From assembly GCA_963693085.1 (NCBI GenBank), contig OY856409.1, positions 664,483,591 through 664,547,590 on the forward strand: a stretch of DNA of 64,000 nt, read 5' to 3'. The translations under genes were made by a program, and so were the position numbers. A model generated the notes under the pieces. It made no database searches and was not told where the DNA came from. It saw only the letters and a program-made list of their open reading frames with translations. Shown here piece after piece: positions 37,519-50,661 of this stretch; positions within the stretch are counted from its first letter, which is position 1, and the number at the start of each line of letters is the position of its first letter. Source of the stretch: Alisma plantago-aquatica. Taxonomy: Eukaryota; Streptophyta; Magnoliopsida; Alismatales; Alismataceae.

Positions 37519-37970
37519 TTGGGTTCCTCAGTTAACCATTAATAATTATAAAATTTTACAAACTCCATAGAACCCAAGGGAGTTATTAGAGGATTATCCG
37601 AAAGACGGAGGTGTCTAGAAAAGGATCACGGCCGGGGGCTGGCAATATTTTTCTCCGCACTGCTAGTCGAAATATGAGGACTCCCGGATCTCTGTGACTG
37701 CCTAGCCAAAGTCTTAGGGTATGAATTGAAATAAAATACCTTTAGGACTTCTCATCTTATTCATCCCTTCTCATCACAAAATTCTGATAAGGACCTAAAG
37801 GATTAGGGTTTTTCTTTCTTCTCCTCACCCTCTTCAGGTATGGGTAAGGTTAATAAGGTTTAAGGAATCCTCCACCAAATTAATGAAAGGCATGTAAATA
37901 AGATGTCATGGACATAAGCTTAATAGATTAAGCGCAAACTAAAGAATAGATATATGCTTAGGTCGTATTA
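37519..37970 (+). other. Conserved leader of G2
   Basis: Aligns with the leader of G1 (minus strand 2026-1580) up to its gag start, and with G3 at 54202-54640. Shared blocks include GGGGGCTGGCAA and AATCCTCCACCAAATTAATG. Confidence 0.8.
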
Positions 37971-40900
37971 CATAAGTTGTCATGCCCTCAGAAGAGACCT
38001 GAGGCTAGACCTTCTTGTCAGGAGGATAAGTTAGTCTTGGAGATAGAGATATCCATTGCAAGTAGAGACCTAGAACATCCTCTGAGGATGATGCTAACCA
38101 TAACCCTAAGTGAAGGTTAGAGAGAGATGAGTTGGACCAGGTGTTTGAAAGGACATGCCTTTGGGATGACATATGATCCATGGGTGACCTAGCACCTTTG
38201 GCAACCCAACCCTGGGAAGGGTCGTGCATGTTAGGGTAAAGGATAGCTCCTTAGATGATGATGTTAGTAAAGGACCATAGAAACCCTATGGGCTTGTGCA
38301 AGTAGGGCATAACTGGCACCTAGGGCACGTCATAGTGCTGATAGTAGGATGAAACCCTAGATAAGGAATTATGATGGAGAATAAAGGGTTATGGATGATC
38401 TTGAGCAACCATAAGTTCGAACCTAGGCTTCACCCATGTAGATAATGCTTTTGAGGTTGATCCTTCATGAAGAGAGGGCCTCTAATGGTGAGGTTGGATG
38501 TGGGGTTAGCTCTAGAGAGAGCAGGAAACCCAACAAGAAGGTTGGAAGCCTAAAACCCTAAACAATGGATGATAGTGGTTGCCTCATGATCGATCCATGA
38601 AAGTTGACGATACCTTGGTTGCCTTTAGAGGGACCAAACCCTAGAGAGAGAAGATGAAGAATCTGGTGCCTATGTGCCTACGGTATAGGTGTTTACCTTC
38701 TGAGGTAGGAAGAAGAGTTCCTTAGACCTAGAAAGGTTTAGTGAATAGGTTACGAGGCCTTGTTCCTTGTTGGTTGTCCTTAAGGAGGACCCAACTCTAA
38801 GTGTTGCTCGATTTCAAGGATGACAAGGAGTGCATGTCATGCCTTTTGCATGCTTGGTTTGTAGTTAAGAGATAGAGCATGCGGTTGGGACACCTACAAG
38901 TGAACCTAGGGTTCCTAGGCCTAAGAGGGGAAGTGGTGTACCTAATGCTCATGATGAGAAGTTGAGCTCCTATAGAAGCGAGCATGTTACTCCTCATGTA
39001 TAGAGGAAAAGGGAAGTCCCTTAAGTTATAGGTATGTTTGATGAACCCCTCACGGCTAGGTTGATGATAAAGGAAGGTGTGATCTTGATCCATCATTGAG
39101 GAAAGAGGACAAGTATGATCTAGCATGGTTCAGTAGGTGATCTGCTGGTGCCTTCATAGCTTGCTAGGGTTAAGTAAGCTCATGTGGATGTAAACCCTAG
39201 ACCTAAGAGCTTTTGTGACCTTGTTGTCAAGGGATAGTTTTCCTCCCATCTGGGGAGAGGGACCCCTTTGGTAGGGTGTATATATCAATTTTGTTGGTTT
39301 AAGGTAACCTGAAGAGGTCTCACAAGATCTTGAGAAGTTAAGTGAAAAGTACATGGTATGAGAATGAACCTGTAGACCCATAGATATCCATCTCTAATTG
39401 CATATGAATGTGTTACCATGGAGGTAACCGGTATGGGGCTTGACCAAGGTAGGCAGGTTGCCATGATCCCTATGAAAGGATGAAAGCCAACCCACGAATG
39501 CAGAAAGAGAGATGGTGAAGACTTGGGTAAGGTTCTAAGTGAGCATGTACTATAATGGTGAATCCTAACTCTATCATAGGGTCAAGTAGGGATAAGACCG
39601 ATGAAAGTAAGAGTTGCCTAATTCCCCAGTTGCACATGACCATAGGGTCGGGAGGTAACAACTATCATTGTCTGAGGACCATGGGTTAGGAGATTGATCA
39701 CCTTCATGAACTCATGGGACCCAAAGGGCAGATGAGTAGGGAACTCTCTTGATGCATGAGGGAAGAGGGATGACCCCAAAAGTGCCGACACCCTATAGAC
39801 CTAGAGGAGATGACCATGGGATGTGTGTAAACCTCAGTAGGTTCTAGACTAGTTTGATATCATGATGTCTGTGATGTAGAGACATATGTGGCACGTTGAA
39901 ACTTAGATGTAAAGGTGTATTGGCAAGGTGGGATGTACCATCTCTACTCTTGGAATAGGAAGAACTCTGTATTTGGACTGCAGCCAAATGCTTATTTCCT
40001 CTTGTTATGGGAGTGAGAGATATGAAATTACGCATGCCATACACCAAGGATAAGAGATGATGTAGATTGGAACGTTGCCATGAGAAATGGGGATAGAGAA
40101 GATAATCTACCCTGGTAAAGTGAATGATACATGGATGGTTTGCAAACACTAAGAGGAATGAGGTAGTCACCTTATGACAATGTTTTTATCATGAGCTATG
40201 TAGAACTTACAAGTTATATCAGGTTGAGTTTGATCACCATGATGATGAAATCAGAGAGTGTTCTTAATGAAGATAGACATAGAGTTTGAGGTGAGATGAT
40301 AAGTGAAATACATGGAAGTGTATGTCTTCAATATTACCTAATACCCAAGGATGTGAGGTGGTAATGAATGTTCTGGTTAAGATGTATCTGACTTGTTTGA
40401 CTAGAAGCTAGAAGAGGTTGTCTGGCTAACCCTAAGTTTGAAAAGGAGAAGTGTTTGGATAACACTCAGATGTAACAGGATACGTTGAAAAGTTAAAGGT
40501 TGTTTGGTTAGCTAGTCTAGTCCTTGATGCAATGAAAGGATGGTGGTAGAACCCCAGATGCATTTCTTTGGAATAGAAGGTGCTGAAACTCCGACTAGAG
40601 TGGTTTATGGTTTCGGAGGAATCGATCTTGAAGAATCATGACATACAAGAAATCATGATTGAAGATCACCATACACCGTGGAAAATGGCAATAGCACTTT
40701 GGATGCTTAAGATGAAGTTGCATATGGTTTGTGGCCATGCAATCCAGGAGGTAAAGGACAAACCCCAGTAACCCAGTGTATCGATATAGAGGACAAAAGA
40801 GTCCCTGAGAGAGAATGGGAGCTCAACACTATGGATGTTGTGATAGGTCTCCCCTGGGCCAAGGAAGGTCGAAATGCAATATGGGTTATGGTAGGTCACC

Positions 40901-41836
40901 TTACCTAGAGGACATGAGAAAGAAAGAGTTTTGTTAAGGGACAAATCTGGTTGAACTATCCATGAGAGAGATGGTCCAACTACACCATGATGTGAGTTCA
41001 TAGGATCTTGAGTTTGACCTAGAGGTTCACTTCCATAAAGTGGAAGTAGGTACATGAAGAACTCAATGTTAGTATAGTTTATCACCCCTAACTATGGTTA
41101 GTATGATTCAGACTAAAGGGTCTGATGAGGGCATGTGTGCTCGTTCAGGGTGATATCTAGAGACAGTTCTTGTCCTATGAAAGATGTGACAATGACCACC
41201 ATAGCTAGTATCGAGTTTTATAAGAAGATCTGTAAGGGAGGTTGTGTCGGTCACCACTTCAGTAAGGTGATGTTGGTGAGAAGGACCACATGATGGTTAG
41301 AAAAGGGACCACAGTGCGTGTCGATGAAGTCACTTTGATTGTGCAAGGGCTGAAAGGAGCCTAAAGATGATGAGAGTCGTGAGCAGATGCAAAGTAGACT
41401 GACATACAAGTTACTGTGGGAGAATATGTGACATGAAAATCTGACCCCTCTAAGTTATAACTAAGAGAGCTGAGTCTCCGATGCATGGGTTCTTTTGATA
41501 TGGTTTGGGGGAGAAGGTTAAGATTGACCTTACCCCTCAGGATAAGTGATGTGTGATGAGTTCCATGTGTCCGATTTAGAGCACTATGTGAGGTACCTGA
41601 CCATGTGATGAGCAATGAACCTAGTGAGCCCAAGGGAGGCTGACATGGCCTGAGTCACCTGTGTAATTTATAGACGCCAGGATGAAAGAACTCAAAGAAA
41701 AGAATATGTGATAATAAAGGTTCTTTGAAAATGCCTTGAGTACGGCAAAGCCACATAGGGGCCAATGATGGACATGGAAAAGTCTTATCCTGAATTGTTT
41801 GTTTGCTTGTTTGAATTTTGAGGACAAAATTCCTAT
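37971..41836 (+). pseudogene. Decayed gag-pol interior of G2 with integrase and chromodomain-like traces
   Basis: The first part, where gag should be, has only faint similarity to G1 gag. Integrase remains clearest at 40813-40890: EWELNTMDVVIGLPWAKEGR then NAIWVMVGHLT, as in plant gypsy integrases, ending at a stop. Further on, EFHVSDLEHYVR at 41558-41593 matches the segment before the integrase tail. At 41672-41820 the chromodomain-like tail is readable (EYVIIKVL, KCLEYGKAT, MMDMEKSYPELF) with stop codons where family members have tryptophan. No reverse-transcriptase box was found. The interior is nearly 1 kb shorter than a normal gag-pol. The first 1.2 kb aligns closely with G3 at 54650-55934. 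Confidence 0.8.
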
Positions 41837-41849
41837 AAGAGGGGAAGGA
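41837..41849 (+). other. Polypurine tract
   Basis: AAGAGGGGAAGGA immediately before the 3' LTR; primes plus-strand DNA synthesis. The sequence just before it, TTTGAGGACAAAATTCC, is the usual end of gypsy pol. Confidence 0.85.
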
Positions 41850-43152
41850 TGTTACAACCCCAATTTTTGGGTTCATTTGGTGAGAAATGCAATTTCTCAT
41901 ATTAAAAATAATTGAACAAAGAATGGTATAATTTGTTTTGAATACACGGATTTCGTTTACAATGGCCTTGATGTTTGTGTTGTGGGATTTATTGGCTATT
42001 GGGCCCAATAACAAGGAAATAACAAAGAAAATTCAATTAGTGAATGAATAATTGAATATTTGAGAAAAGAAATATGTAGAAACCTCTAGAAGGAAAATCC
42101 AAAGAGGGATTTCGTGCCTCTTGGGTTCCTTGGGTTCCAAGGAGTCCAAAGTTGCATAAAGAGTGCAATAAGAAAAGAAAAGATTAATTAAATATTTCTT
42201 TATTAAGAAAGAAATTGAAAATAATGATAAAATGTGGAAAATGAATGGGAAGAGGCATAAGTGAGATTTCTTGGTGAAGTTTCGTATCCATGAGGTTGCT
42301 AACATTAAAAGAAAGGCTAATGAAGAAAATAAAAGAGAAATAAAGAGAAATCCTCAAAAAGAGATATTTTAATGAGAAATAAATAAGATAACGGGAAGTA
42401 ATGCATAAAGATGCAACTAGAAGGATAATAAGTATCCAATAAAAAGAATTTCGAAATAATGGAGTATCTTGGGATCCAAGGAGTCCCAATAAAGAGGAAA
42501 GAAAGAGGAAATACCAAAATTTGCAAAATAAAAGATAATATGATACATTATTAATGATTTTGGTGGCATTATGAAAAAGGAAGTGATTTATATTAAAAGA
42601 AGATAGAAATTTGTGCCAAAGAATTAAAAAGCAAACATAAAGTGAATAAGAGAAGGGGAATTTCGAATTTCCTAATATCCATATTATAGAGAAAAACCAA
42701 GGATAAAGAAAAGAGAGAAGAATTGCTTCTCTTTGAAGGAAAACGATTCCTATTAGATGAGGGACTACGTTTCTTTAAGGAAAGTCATCCTAGGGCTTCG
42801 TTGACTTCCCCTATATAAGGGGTAAGGCTTGGGGGCAAATCCAGAGGATTTCCACGCAACTGTATCTCTCTTCTCCATCTTCTTCATCAAAACCCTAACC
42901 CTGAAGATAAGGTCTTATCCTTGGAGCGATGTGAGGTGTTCATAGTCTTGCTTGAGGCCAAAAACATACACGACCAATCGTGAAAGGCCGGCCATCCTTC
43001 CCGACCTCCAATCTGTGCACGAACACCTGCAGCGGCAGCTGCACGACTTCAACACGACCATGGGATTACAACTCTCCTCAAGACCGAACCAGCTACGCTG
43101 GTTGTGAGATAAGTAGCGCCCCAAGCACGGAGGAGGGAGGCAGAGCCAGGGG
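41850..43152 (+). repeat. 3' LTR of G2, truncated
   Basis: Matches the first 1.3 kb of the 5' LTR, including the TATA box and most of the GC-rich leader, then stops abruptly after GCCAGGGG. The rest is absent. Confidence 0.93.
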
Positions 43153-43830
43153 AAATTCATCATCAATCTTCATAGACTAGATACCATTGGGAAATCTTAT
43201 AGTTTTTAGAGAGGTATATAAGAATATTGTATTCCTATCACCACTTTCAACCACTTCTATATTTATATTCTTACTCAATAAGAAATTTAGTAGAGTTTTT
43301 CCTCAAATCATGAAGCCAATTTTACATCAAACTATCATTAGGATGAAGGTCAAGTTTCCTTTGAAGTTCACCACCTTGATATTTTGGGACTTTAAATTTG
43401 GAAATAATATTGCCAACGAAATCATTGTTCCATTTAATAGGAGAATCACTGGTCTTGTCGAGGTTATAGTAAAATTTGTACATGGGTGTTCCATAAAATT
43501 CCACCCCCCACATTTTGGTTACAAAATAAAAAAAACTTCTTGATTGATCCATGAATTTATAAATATGAAAGATATTTAATAATTTTACCAAAATTAAAAT
43601 ACAAACCCAACATATGATAATCACTCATAATAATATATGACCTCTTCACATGCATCCTTGAAATAGGAGAGAAAATCAATGTTGCATATAATGATATTAA
43701 TTCTTGTGAAAGTTCTAACATCACTTTTGCCTCATTACCTCCATTGAAATGACCTTTTGTAGGCATCACAATGAACCTAGCATACTCTTGGTCCATGTTG
43801 AAGTTTTTCATACATACTTGAGTAGGGGAT
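43153..43830 (-). pseudogene. L1-like LINE ORF2 relic (endonuclease-RT linker)
   Basis: Minus strand 43600-43153 encodes KMWGVEFYGTPMYKFYYNLD, then PIKWNNDFVGNIISKFK...GELQRKL and, after a frameshift, ESGDRNTIFLYTSLKTIR. The W-N-x-x-x-F-GNI and GDRNT-F-STLK patterns are typical of the linker before the reverse transcriptase in plant L1 elements. A further 84-aa minus frame (43557-43811) may be endonuclease-derived (AKVMLELSQ). The relic runs to the exact point where the G2 LTR is broken. Confidence 0.72.
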
Positions 43831-46224
43831 GCCTACCAATTATCTTATCATTGAAAAAAGCTCATTAGTTTACCCACAATACACTAGGGATAAAAAATAT
43901 AAGTAGGAAGTTATTTGAGGAAGATCCGAAGCATTTCCTTATATTATTCTTATATGGATCATACATTGGAAATAAGTTAAATTTAATAAAAAGTAGGGAC
44001 ACACCACAATGAATCACTTTCTCATTAGCATATATTTTTGTCACAAAAATGTGAGGGTTACTTCACATGAACATGATTCTAACATAAGGATAGAAGTCCA
44101 AATTTTAAATTAAATTTCCATATCTTAGAATGGAATTAATAATAAGAGATCCCGATCATTGATAACTCTAGACTCCATGTCTGTGTAAATATTTATGTTG
44201 GTCCTTCCCTTTGATTCCTGAATACGAGAGATTTTGCTGCTATCTCCTCTCGTATGCCAAGAAATGACTGAATAATGTCTATCCAATAGGAATGTTAAGA
44301 GGAGATGCAAAAACATTTGGTCTAGTATTCTATTCATCCTCCAGAAGATCATGAGAAAGAAATTATTAGAAAATAACTCTATCTAATGATACTGACATTG
44401 AAGCTTTTGATGAAACATGGCCATAGGTGACTTGAATCTTTTCTCTAAGTTTTCCCCACATAACCATTCTCGTATTTAACAATAAGGGGTGAACTAGTTG
44501 TAGAATAAGGAGATTTAGAAGAACCTAAAATAGAACTAGTTCTTCTAAAATATGCCACAAATAGATGTTGTTTCATCAAAATATCAACGTCGACATAAAT
44601 AAATTCTTATGTGTGGTTGTGAGAATCCTAATATGGTTTATTTGGAATCCACATCTTCTAGTCCATCCCTCTATCCATCGATTCTCAACTCGGATCATGA
44701 CAAACTACAAATCCTTGGACATAATATTCATACTTAATCTAACATGAGGGCATACTCAAAGGTAAAAACATTCACTAATCCATCATCGCTCATGTTAAAT
44801 ACTATATTTGTACATTTGTACTTTATAAGAATAAGAATATGTGTCCTAGAAATTTCTAATCTTTTGAATGAAATGATACAATTTTTTTACCTAAGGAAGG
44901 TCCATTTCACTTGAACATATTTTCATCATGAATCTCAATGGTTAGGTAAAACAACCTGATCTATATTAGTATGTCTACCATCTTGAGCTTCTCCATAATC
45001 TCTCTTATCTCAGACCTCTTTCAAATAAGAGGTTATCATATATAAACCATGGCACATTGTCTAGGAAAATAATAATGTCTTTGTCAATTGAAGAAGATAA
45101 TCAATAAGAAAACCTTGCCCCTCAACCTAAGCTTCAATCAAACCTTTCACATTTTTTTTATTTTGGAGTGAATTATAGGATATGAACAATGTGTTTGAAA
45201 TTTGACATAACCATTTGTGTCTCTACTCCCTCTAGAGATATTTCATCCAAAATCACTTTGGGTAGACAAGCTTCCCATCCAACTATTTTATAGGAATATT
45301 CTAGAGTTTGGAAAATTTCTCATTTGACCTAGATGTGAAGTAGTCCATGACTTCACCTCAAGTGATATGGATATATTAGTCAGCTTCACTAGACTTCCTC
45401 TTCTCCATCCATGTAGTATTCTAACCATCATGGAAAGGAGGATGATATGTAATGGGAGGATGTCATGTCCTCATTGTATTCTTGATTACCTCTCTCTCAC
45501 TGTCTAGTTTGAAAAAAGTTGCATCATGGAACATATTTACAATTGAATAAAGTTGTCTACCAATACATTTAACTAATTGACAATGACTTGTGTGATATTG
45601 TATTATCTTCAACTAAATATTTCCTAGAATCTTCATCCAACCACTACAATATTCAATAGAACATTTTCTCTAGTGCACAAATTAGACATTGGTGGAGTAA
45701 GTAGAGTTGCATCAACTAAATAAGCACTTAAATAGCACCACCTAATGGAAAGTTAGGAACTAAATAAAATGACCTAACTATATAATAGTTGGTTGAAGAT
45801 TCTAAGAAAACTTCAGCCATTACATATATGATAGACAACAAGTCATATGCCATTCAAGTAAAGGTTTGGCAAAGGAATTCAGTCAAGACCTACTTATATT
45901 AGAACATGTGCATTGATATTCTAATGATCATGAGGGATTCTTCACCAGACACAATTTGCTATGCAGAATAGAAATTCTTATAGGATGAAATTTTGAATGA
46001 GGATCTTCAACTGATTCTTGTTGTTGTCCAATGTTGAAGTTGTCCTCAACAAAGATTTTCTAAGGCTATTGTATCAATGAGCATTTTTGTCTTAATAGAT
46101 ATAATAACAATAATGAACTTAATTCAATACAAAGTCAATATATTTTACTTGCATAATAGTATAGAATTAATCTTCAATGAGCACTAATTTTGATCTCTAT
46201 CAATGTATCTATGTCAAATTGAAG
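43831..46224. other. 2.4 kb stretch, nothing firmly recognised
   Basis: Both strands hold only short frames. The 75-aa minus frame at 44125-44352 has no motif I can name. The part next to 43831 could be more LINE endonuclease; the part next to 46224 may include LINE 3' untranslated sequence. Confidence 0.45.
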
Positions 46225-47960
46225 TGAAAAATCACTTCTGCATGGAAGGCAGACATGCAACAAGCCGTGCCGCCAACTCTTTCTAGATGGAAAAACCAAT
46301 CCTCCAAAACACTACCTTCATGGACCTAGGGGTCATAACATTACTATGCATAACCTTTTGGACCCTCTTCAATAGATACACGACCTTTGGTGCTAAGAAC
46401 CCCAAAGTATAAAATGCTAAAGGTACAAAATAATGTTGATTATCGATACATGCTTTCTCATGCTTGAACACTTTGGATGGAGCAACTTTGAGGGTGGATT
46501 GTCCCAAATTAAAGGCACCAATCCTCCGACATACTAGTGGGGAAACCCAATTAGATCCATAAACTCATGCTTTCCTCCAACCCAACAAAAGACAAGATAT
46601 CTTAAGGACTAAGTGTCAAATGTGCTCATATGGATTAGTCAGAAAGTTCACATGTGACTCTTTCTTAACAACAACTCCAGAATGTATGGGTACATCATAG
46701 TGAATATCCATATCAAGATCATGTATATACTTAAACCTAGGTAGTTCCCTGTAATGAGCCACATGCTCTCTAAAAGTGTCTAAGTACACCTTGCTGCAAA
46801 CTGAACAAACCTCTTCAACATCAAAGAAATTATCATGAGAGAATACTTGAGCATAGTATGATACTCTATTAATGACATATGCATGATCAACCTGTCAATG
46901 GGAACAATAAGAAGAATATCATGTGCATGATCAACTTCTAGACACCCATAAGCTACTTTCTATCTAAATGTCATGTCACATTTAACTTTCATGTCTCCAA
47001 TAAGTTTTCTAAAAGGGAATTCACCAAAGTGTGTTGTCCTTTTGTAGGGACGGTATCCTCGTTAGTGAAACTACTAAGGCCATTAGTCGAAATTATGGCA
47101 CTAAGAGAATATAAAGAACTACCAAAATTATAGTTCATACTATTGACCCCACTACCTCACAAGATATGATCCTAAAGCATGCATGTTCGGGCCTTAGAGA
47201 CAAAAACATATGAGGAATCCTCTAATACTGAGTACAATCCCATACCACTAAGTCAAATGGGTAGGATAGCCACCCTCCATTTAAAGTCCCCAAATAAGGC
47301 CATCCACAAACTACAATAGGCTCTCATAAGACACTAACAAACCATACTTATACCTCCCTTGTATGTATGGATTGACATGTCCTAAGGTTGGAAAATAGCT
47401 TGGCGATACCCATATAAGAAAGGCGAAAAAGAAGCTCTAACTATGGATCATGCAACTATGAAAGAATTTGCATCAACTCCACTCGTGGAAGCTCTCCTCA
47501 TGGACAACCCCTCAATAAAGCCTTTGTCCCTACTAATAACTCCTCCAAGTCGCTTTAATCCCAAATTTTTTTTTACCACTATCCAAATGAAACACTACTC
47601 TATAAAGCTTCCTACCATTGCATGAAGGCCAAAATAGCTCAGTTTTACAAATATCAACTAAAGACCCAAACCTTGACCTATCCATTGAATGATGTCAAAC
47701 ACCTAGGCCAGCTCCACTTCTTTTCCAATAATGAGCACATGATTTAGATATCAAGCATGAATAATAAGATTCCATTGGTCTATGATCTCATGAACAATTG
47801 GATGTAGTACAAAGGCAAAGAGAAGTGGTCCTAAAGGGTGTCCTCATTGTACTCCGGTGGCTGACCAAATAAGTATGTCTGTAAGGTTCAACCATTTTGG
47901 TTGACAATACAAGAACTCCACCCACAAAGAAATTTATGGGAACTTCTCACTCACCTCAAA
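46225..47960 (-). pseudogene. RTE-type LINE relic: reverse transcriptase and C-terminal region
   Basis: Minus strand from 47950: GVQ, stop, GHPLGPLLFAFVLHPIVHEI is the RT motif upstream of the catalytic box. The catalytic site, normally a YLDD box, reads YLNH here. Then IIQWIGQGLGL and ELFWPSCNGRKLYRV follow. Further downstream come FDVEEVCSVCSKVYLDTF, HVAHYRELPRFKYIHD and, in an open 74-aa frame (46283-46507), STLKVAPSKVFKHEKACIDN and VMHSNVMTPRSMKVVFWRIG. I recognise this as the abundant plant RTE-like reverse-transcriptase family. Frameshifts and stops run throughout and the endonuclease end is missing. Confidence 0.85.
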
Positions 47961-49404
47961 AAGTAGCACAAAACTACTGTTACATACTAAAATTTGGGTA
48001 CAAAAACTATTTTGAGATATAATTTGGAATCCCCTCAAACTTGATTTCATTCACTAATCGGTGCTCTACTTAAATGCATCATCTCATTATTTTGACCGGT
48101 CGTCAAATTTTTGGATATTATTAGTGTTCAATTTCACTCGTCTATCTAAATGAGTTGACTCTCCAATCTATAAAAATAATTATAAATATATCCTTCTATT
48201 CTATTTAATTACTCATTCCATTACCTATTTGTGCAATTCAATGTTGTTGGGCCTACACATTTTCATTTGAATTTCCATGAATCAAATAATCTTGATTTAT
48301 AAGCTAATGTCGTTGGAATGTTGGAAAAATATTAATCATACTAAAAGGAATTATGTTAGAATTAAATAAGAGAATAATAATGTTAGATATGTTCTGTTTA
48401 TAAATGATGGATGTAGTATTTTTAATATTTGGATCTATAGAAAATTTTATGATGGTTAAAATATCAATGGAATTGGGCTTCTCATTTTGAAGATGTGAAA
48501 TTAATCATTCAATAGGGGCTATATGATAAATAAATAAAGTATCTATTAATTAAATCAAACCTGAGAATGACACATACCCTAAACATTTAGGAAATGGGTG
48601 TTATAGAGAGCACAACCACATTCTCTCTCCCACTAGTTATAGAGGAGGAAGACAACCATCCTCTCCTTCCTCATGTTAGGAATCAAGTCCAATTAAATTG
48701 TCCTAGCTTTCTGTTACCAATTTCTCCTACTTGTGGCTTATATGGACTATGGAGTTCTCTCCATTATGATCACATCTTCACCTGACAAGAACATCCAGTC
48801 ATTAAGCGTGTTGAATACCCTCTCCAATCAATCCATCATTCACATAATTCCCAGTATGTTCCTCTTCATCACCAGTAACCCATCCAAACCCTAACACATC
48901 CATCTAACCCTATATAATCCTATCATAGATCCCTATTTCTCCATCAAACTTTCCCTCTTCTTTACACACCCTGCTAAATACCCTAGCCACAATGCTAGAA
49001 CCTTCATTGCCTGAATGCACACAGTCCCTACCAACAAGTGAAGTGGATGATGGAGTCCATTGTGCCATGTCTCTCCCATGGAACTACCTTCATTGGTCCT
49101 CCATCACAGTTCGAGGAGATCTAGCTGCTCCTTCATCTTCTTCAAGTTACCTCCTGTAAGTCATCACCTGCTACAACTCTGACTGATAGAGGATCAGGCA
49201 AGGTCTGAATGCATCAAACCTCTTCTTTGCTTGGTACGATGCCCCTAAAGACATCTACGAATATGTTCCTTGTATCAATAACACCATTACAATGATTTAT
49301 TTACATGTCTTCCTAGATATAGGGTTAAGACCAAATGTTTTAAGGGAATAAGTAACATATATTATCTATCTAAATTAGAGCCATGAATTACCATCTACAA
49401 TGCT
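47961..49404. other. Unassigned AT-rich stretch
   Basis: No recognised coding sequence. The 63-aa frame at 48594-48785 has no motif. Sequence from about 49000 could be the worn upstream part of the copia pol that follows, but I cannot read it. Confidence 0.45.
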
Positions 49405-50625
49405 CATGGACATGCATGAAGAACTCAATAAATTAGCTATGGTTTAGTTTGGAATTTGGTTCCTACACCTCCAAAAAAGAAGTAATTGGCATTAAATGGG
49501 TTTATAGGAACAAACTTGACAAATTGAATTCTGTAGAAGTGACACACATCTCATGTCTAAAAATTATAATCAACAAGAACTAATTGATTATGATGTGACT
49601 CACACACATGTAGATATACTTGAGTCCATTCATATGATTTTTTTCATTAGCTAGTCATCTATGTATGAAACTTTACCAAATTGATTCCAATATCATTTTT
49701 TCAAATAGAGTAATAGCATATGAGGCCTATGCCACTAGATGGATTGGTTTTAAATATTTAAAATATGAGGATTTTGTTTGATTCTATGCTTAGGAAATCT
49801 TTATATGGTTTAAAACAAGTTGCCAAGACATGATATGAGTGACTCAACCACTTTTGTTAGTTAACAATTGGAAACAAGACTAGTTGATTTCACATTATAT
49901 TTCTCAAGAGAAAGGATAATTATTTTATATTTTCATATATTTATATTAATTATATTATTTTGGGTACCAATGATGATGTGATTCACTAAAAAGTTGCTGA
50001 ATTAAATAAAAAGGTCTGCAATAAATTTGAAGGGAGAGCATTCTTGCTTCTTTGATTTTATAGTTGAAAAACTACATTGGGAGCTATAAAAGAGAGCTAT
50101 ACTAAAGGACTTTTGAAAATATTTAGTTTGAAAAATTGTAATTCATGTAATATACCAATGGTAACATCTACCAAAAAAGTGAATTATGAAGATGGAGACT
50201 TTATATACAACCACTTGTATTGAGAAATAATCAGTATTATGTTATATCTCACATCATCTAGACCTAACATATCCTTCTCCATATGACTATGTGTTATATT
50301 TCAATACATATCTAAAATGTCTCATCTAGAAACAATATATTTCATTTTGAGACACCTATCTTCTATAATTTGCTTGGTCGATGTTTTTCTGGATACGAAG
50401 ACTTTATATTTATTGGTTACACTGATGTTGTGTTATAATGGCAGTCGAATTAATAAAATGAGTACTAATGTAACATGATTTATCTTCTATAATGCTATCA
50501 TATCTTCATATAGAATTAAATAGAACAATGTTTCACTATTGATGCCAAGACATGCCAGTTTGATGTTGTTCTTCCCATATCCTTTGAATGAAATAGGTTA
50601 TGAAAGACCACAACATAGGATCACA

Positions 50626-50661
<36 letters not shown>

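Larger units (their letters stand above)
34168..43152 (+). mobile_element. Ty3/gypsy retrotransposon (element G2), decayed interior, 3' LTR truncated
   Basis: 5' LTR 34168-37504, primer site, leader, 4.3 kb interior without a usable frame, polypurine tract, and the first 1303 bp of the 3' LTR. The two LTRs are about 97% identical over the first 440 bp by eye, a recent insertion, yet gag-pol is reduced to traces. The 3' LTR breaks off at 43152, where L1-like sequence starts, so about 2 kb of LTR is missing. The left flank GGTGG has no visible partner. Confidence 0.92.

Noticed and set aside
40666..41085. 139-aa minus-strand frame in G2
   Set aside because: It lies over the decayed plus-strand integrase, which explains the sequence better.
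37971..41836. Calling the G2 interior wholly non-coding in origin (classical LARD)
   Set aside because: Integrase and chromodomain-like traces on the plus strand show it derives from gag-pol.
44125..44352. Possible organellar DNA insertion
   Set aside because: The 75-aa frame does not match any chloroplast or mitochondrial protein I can recall.
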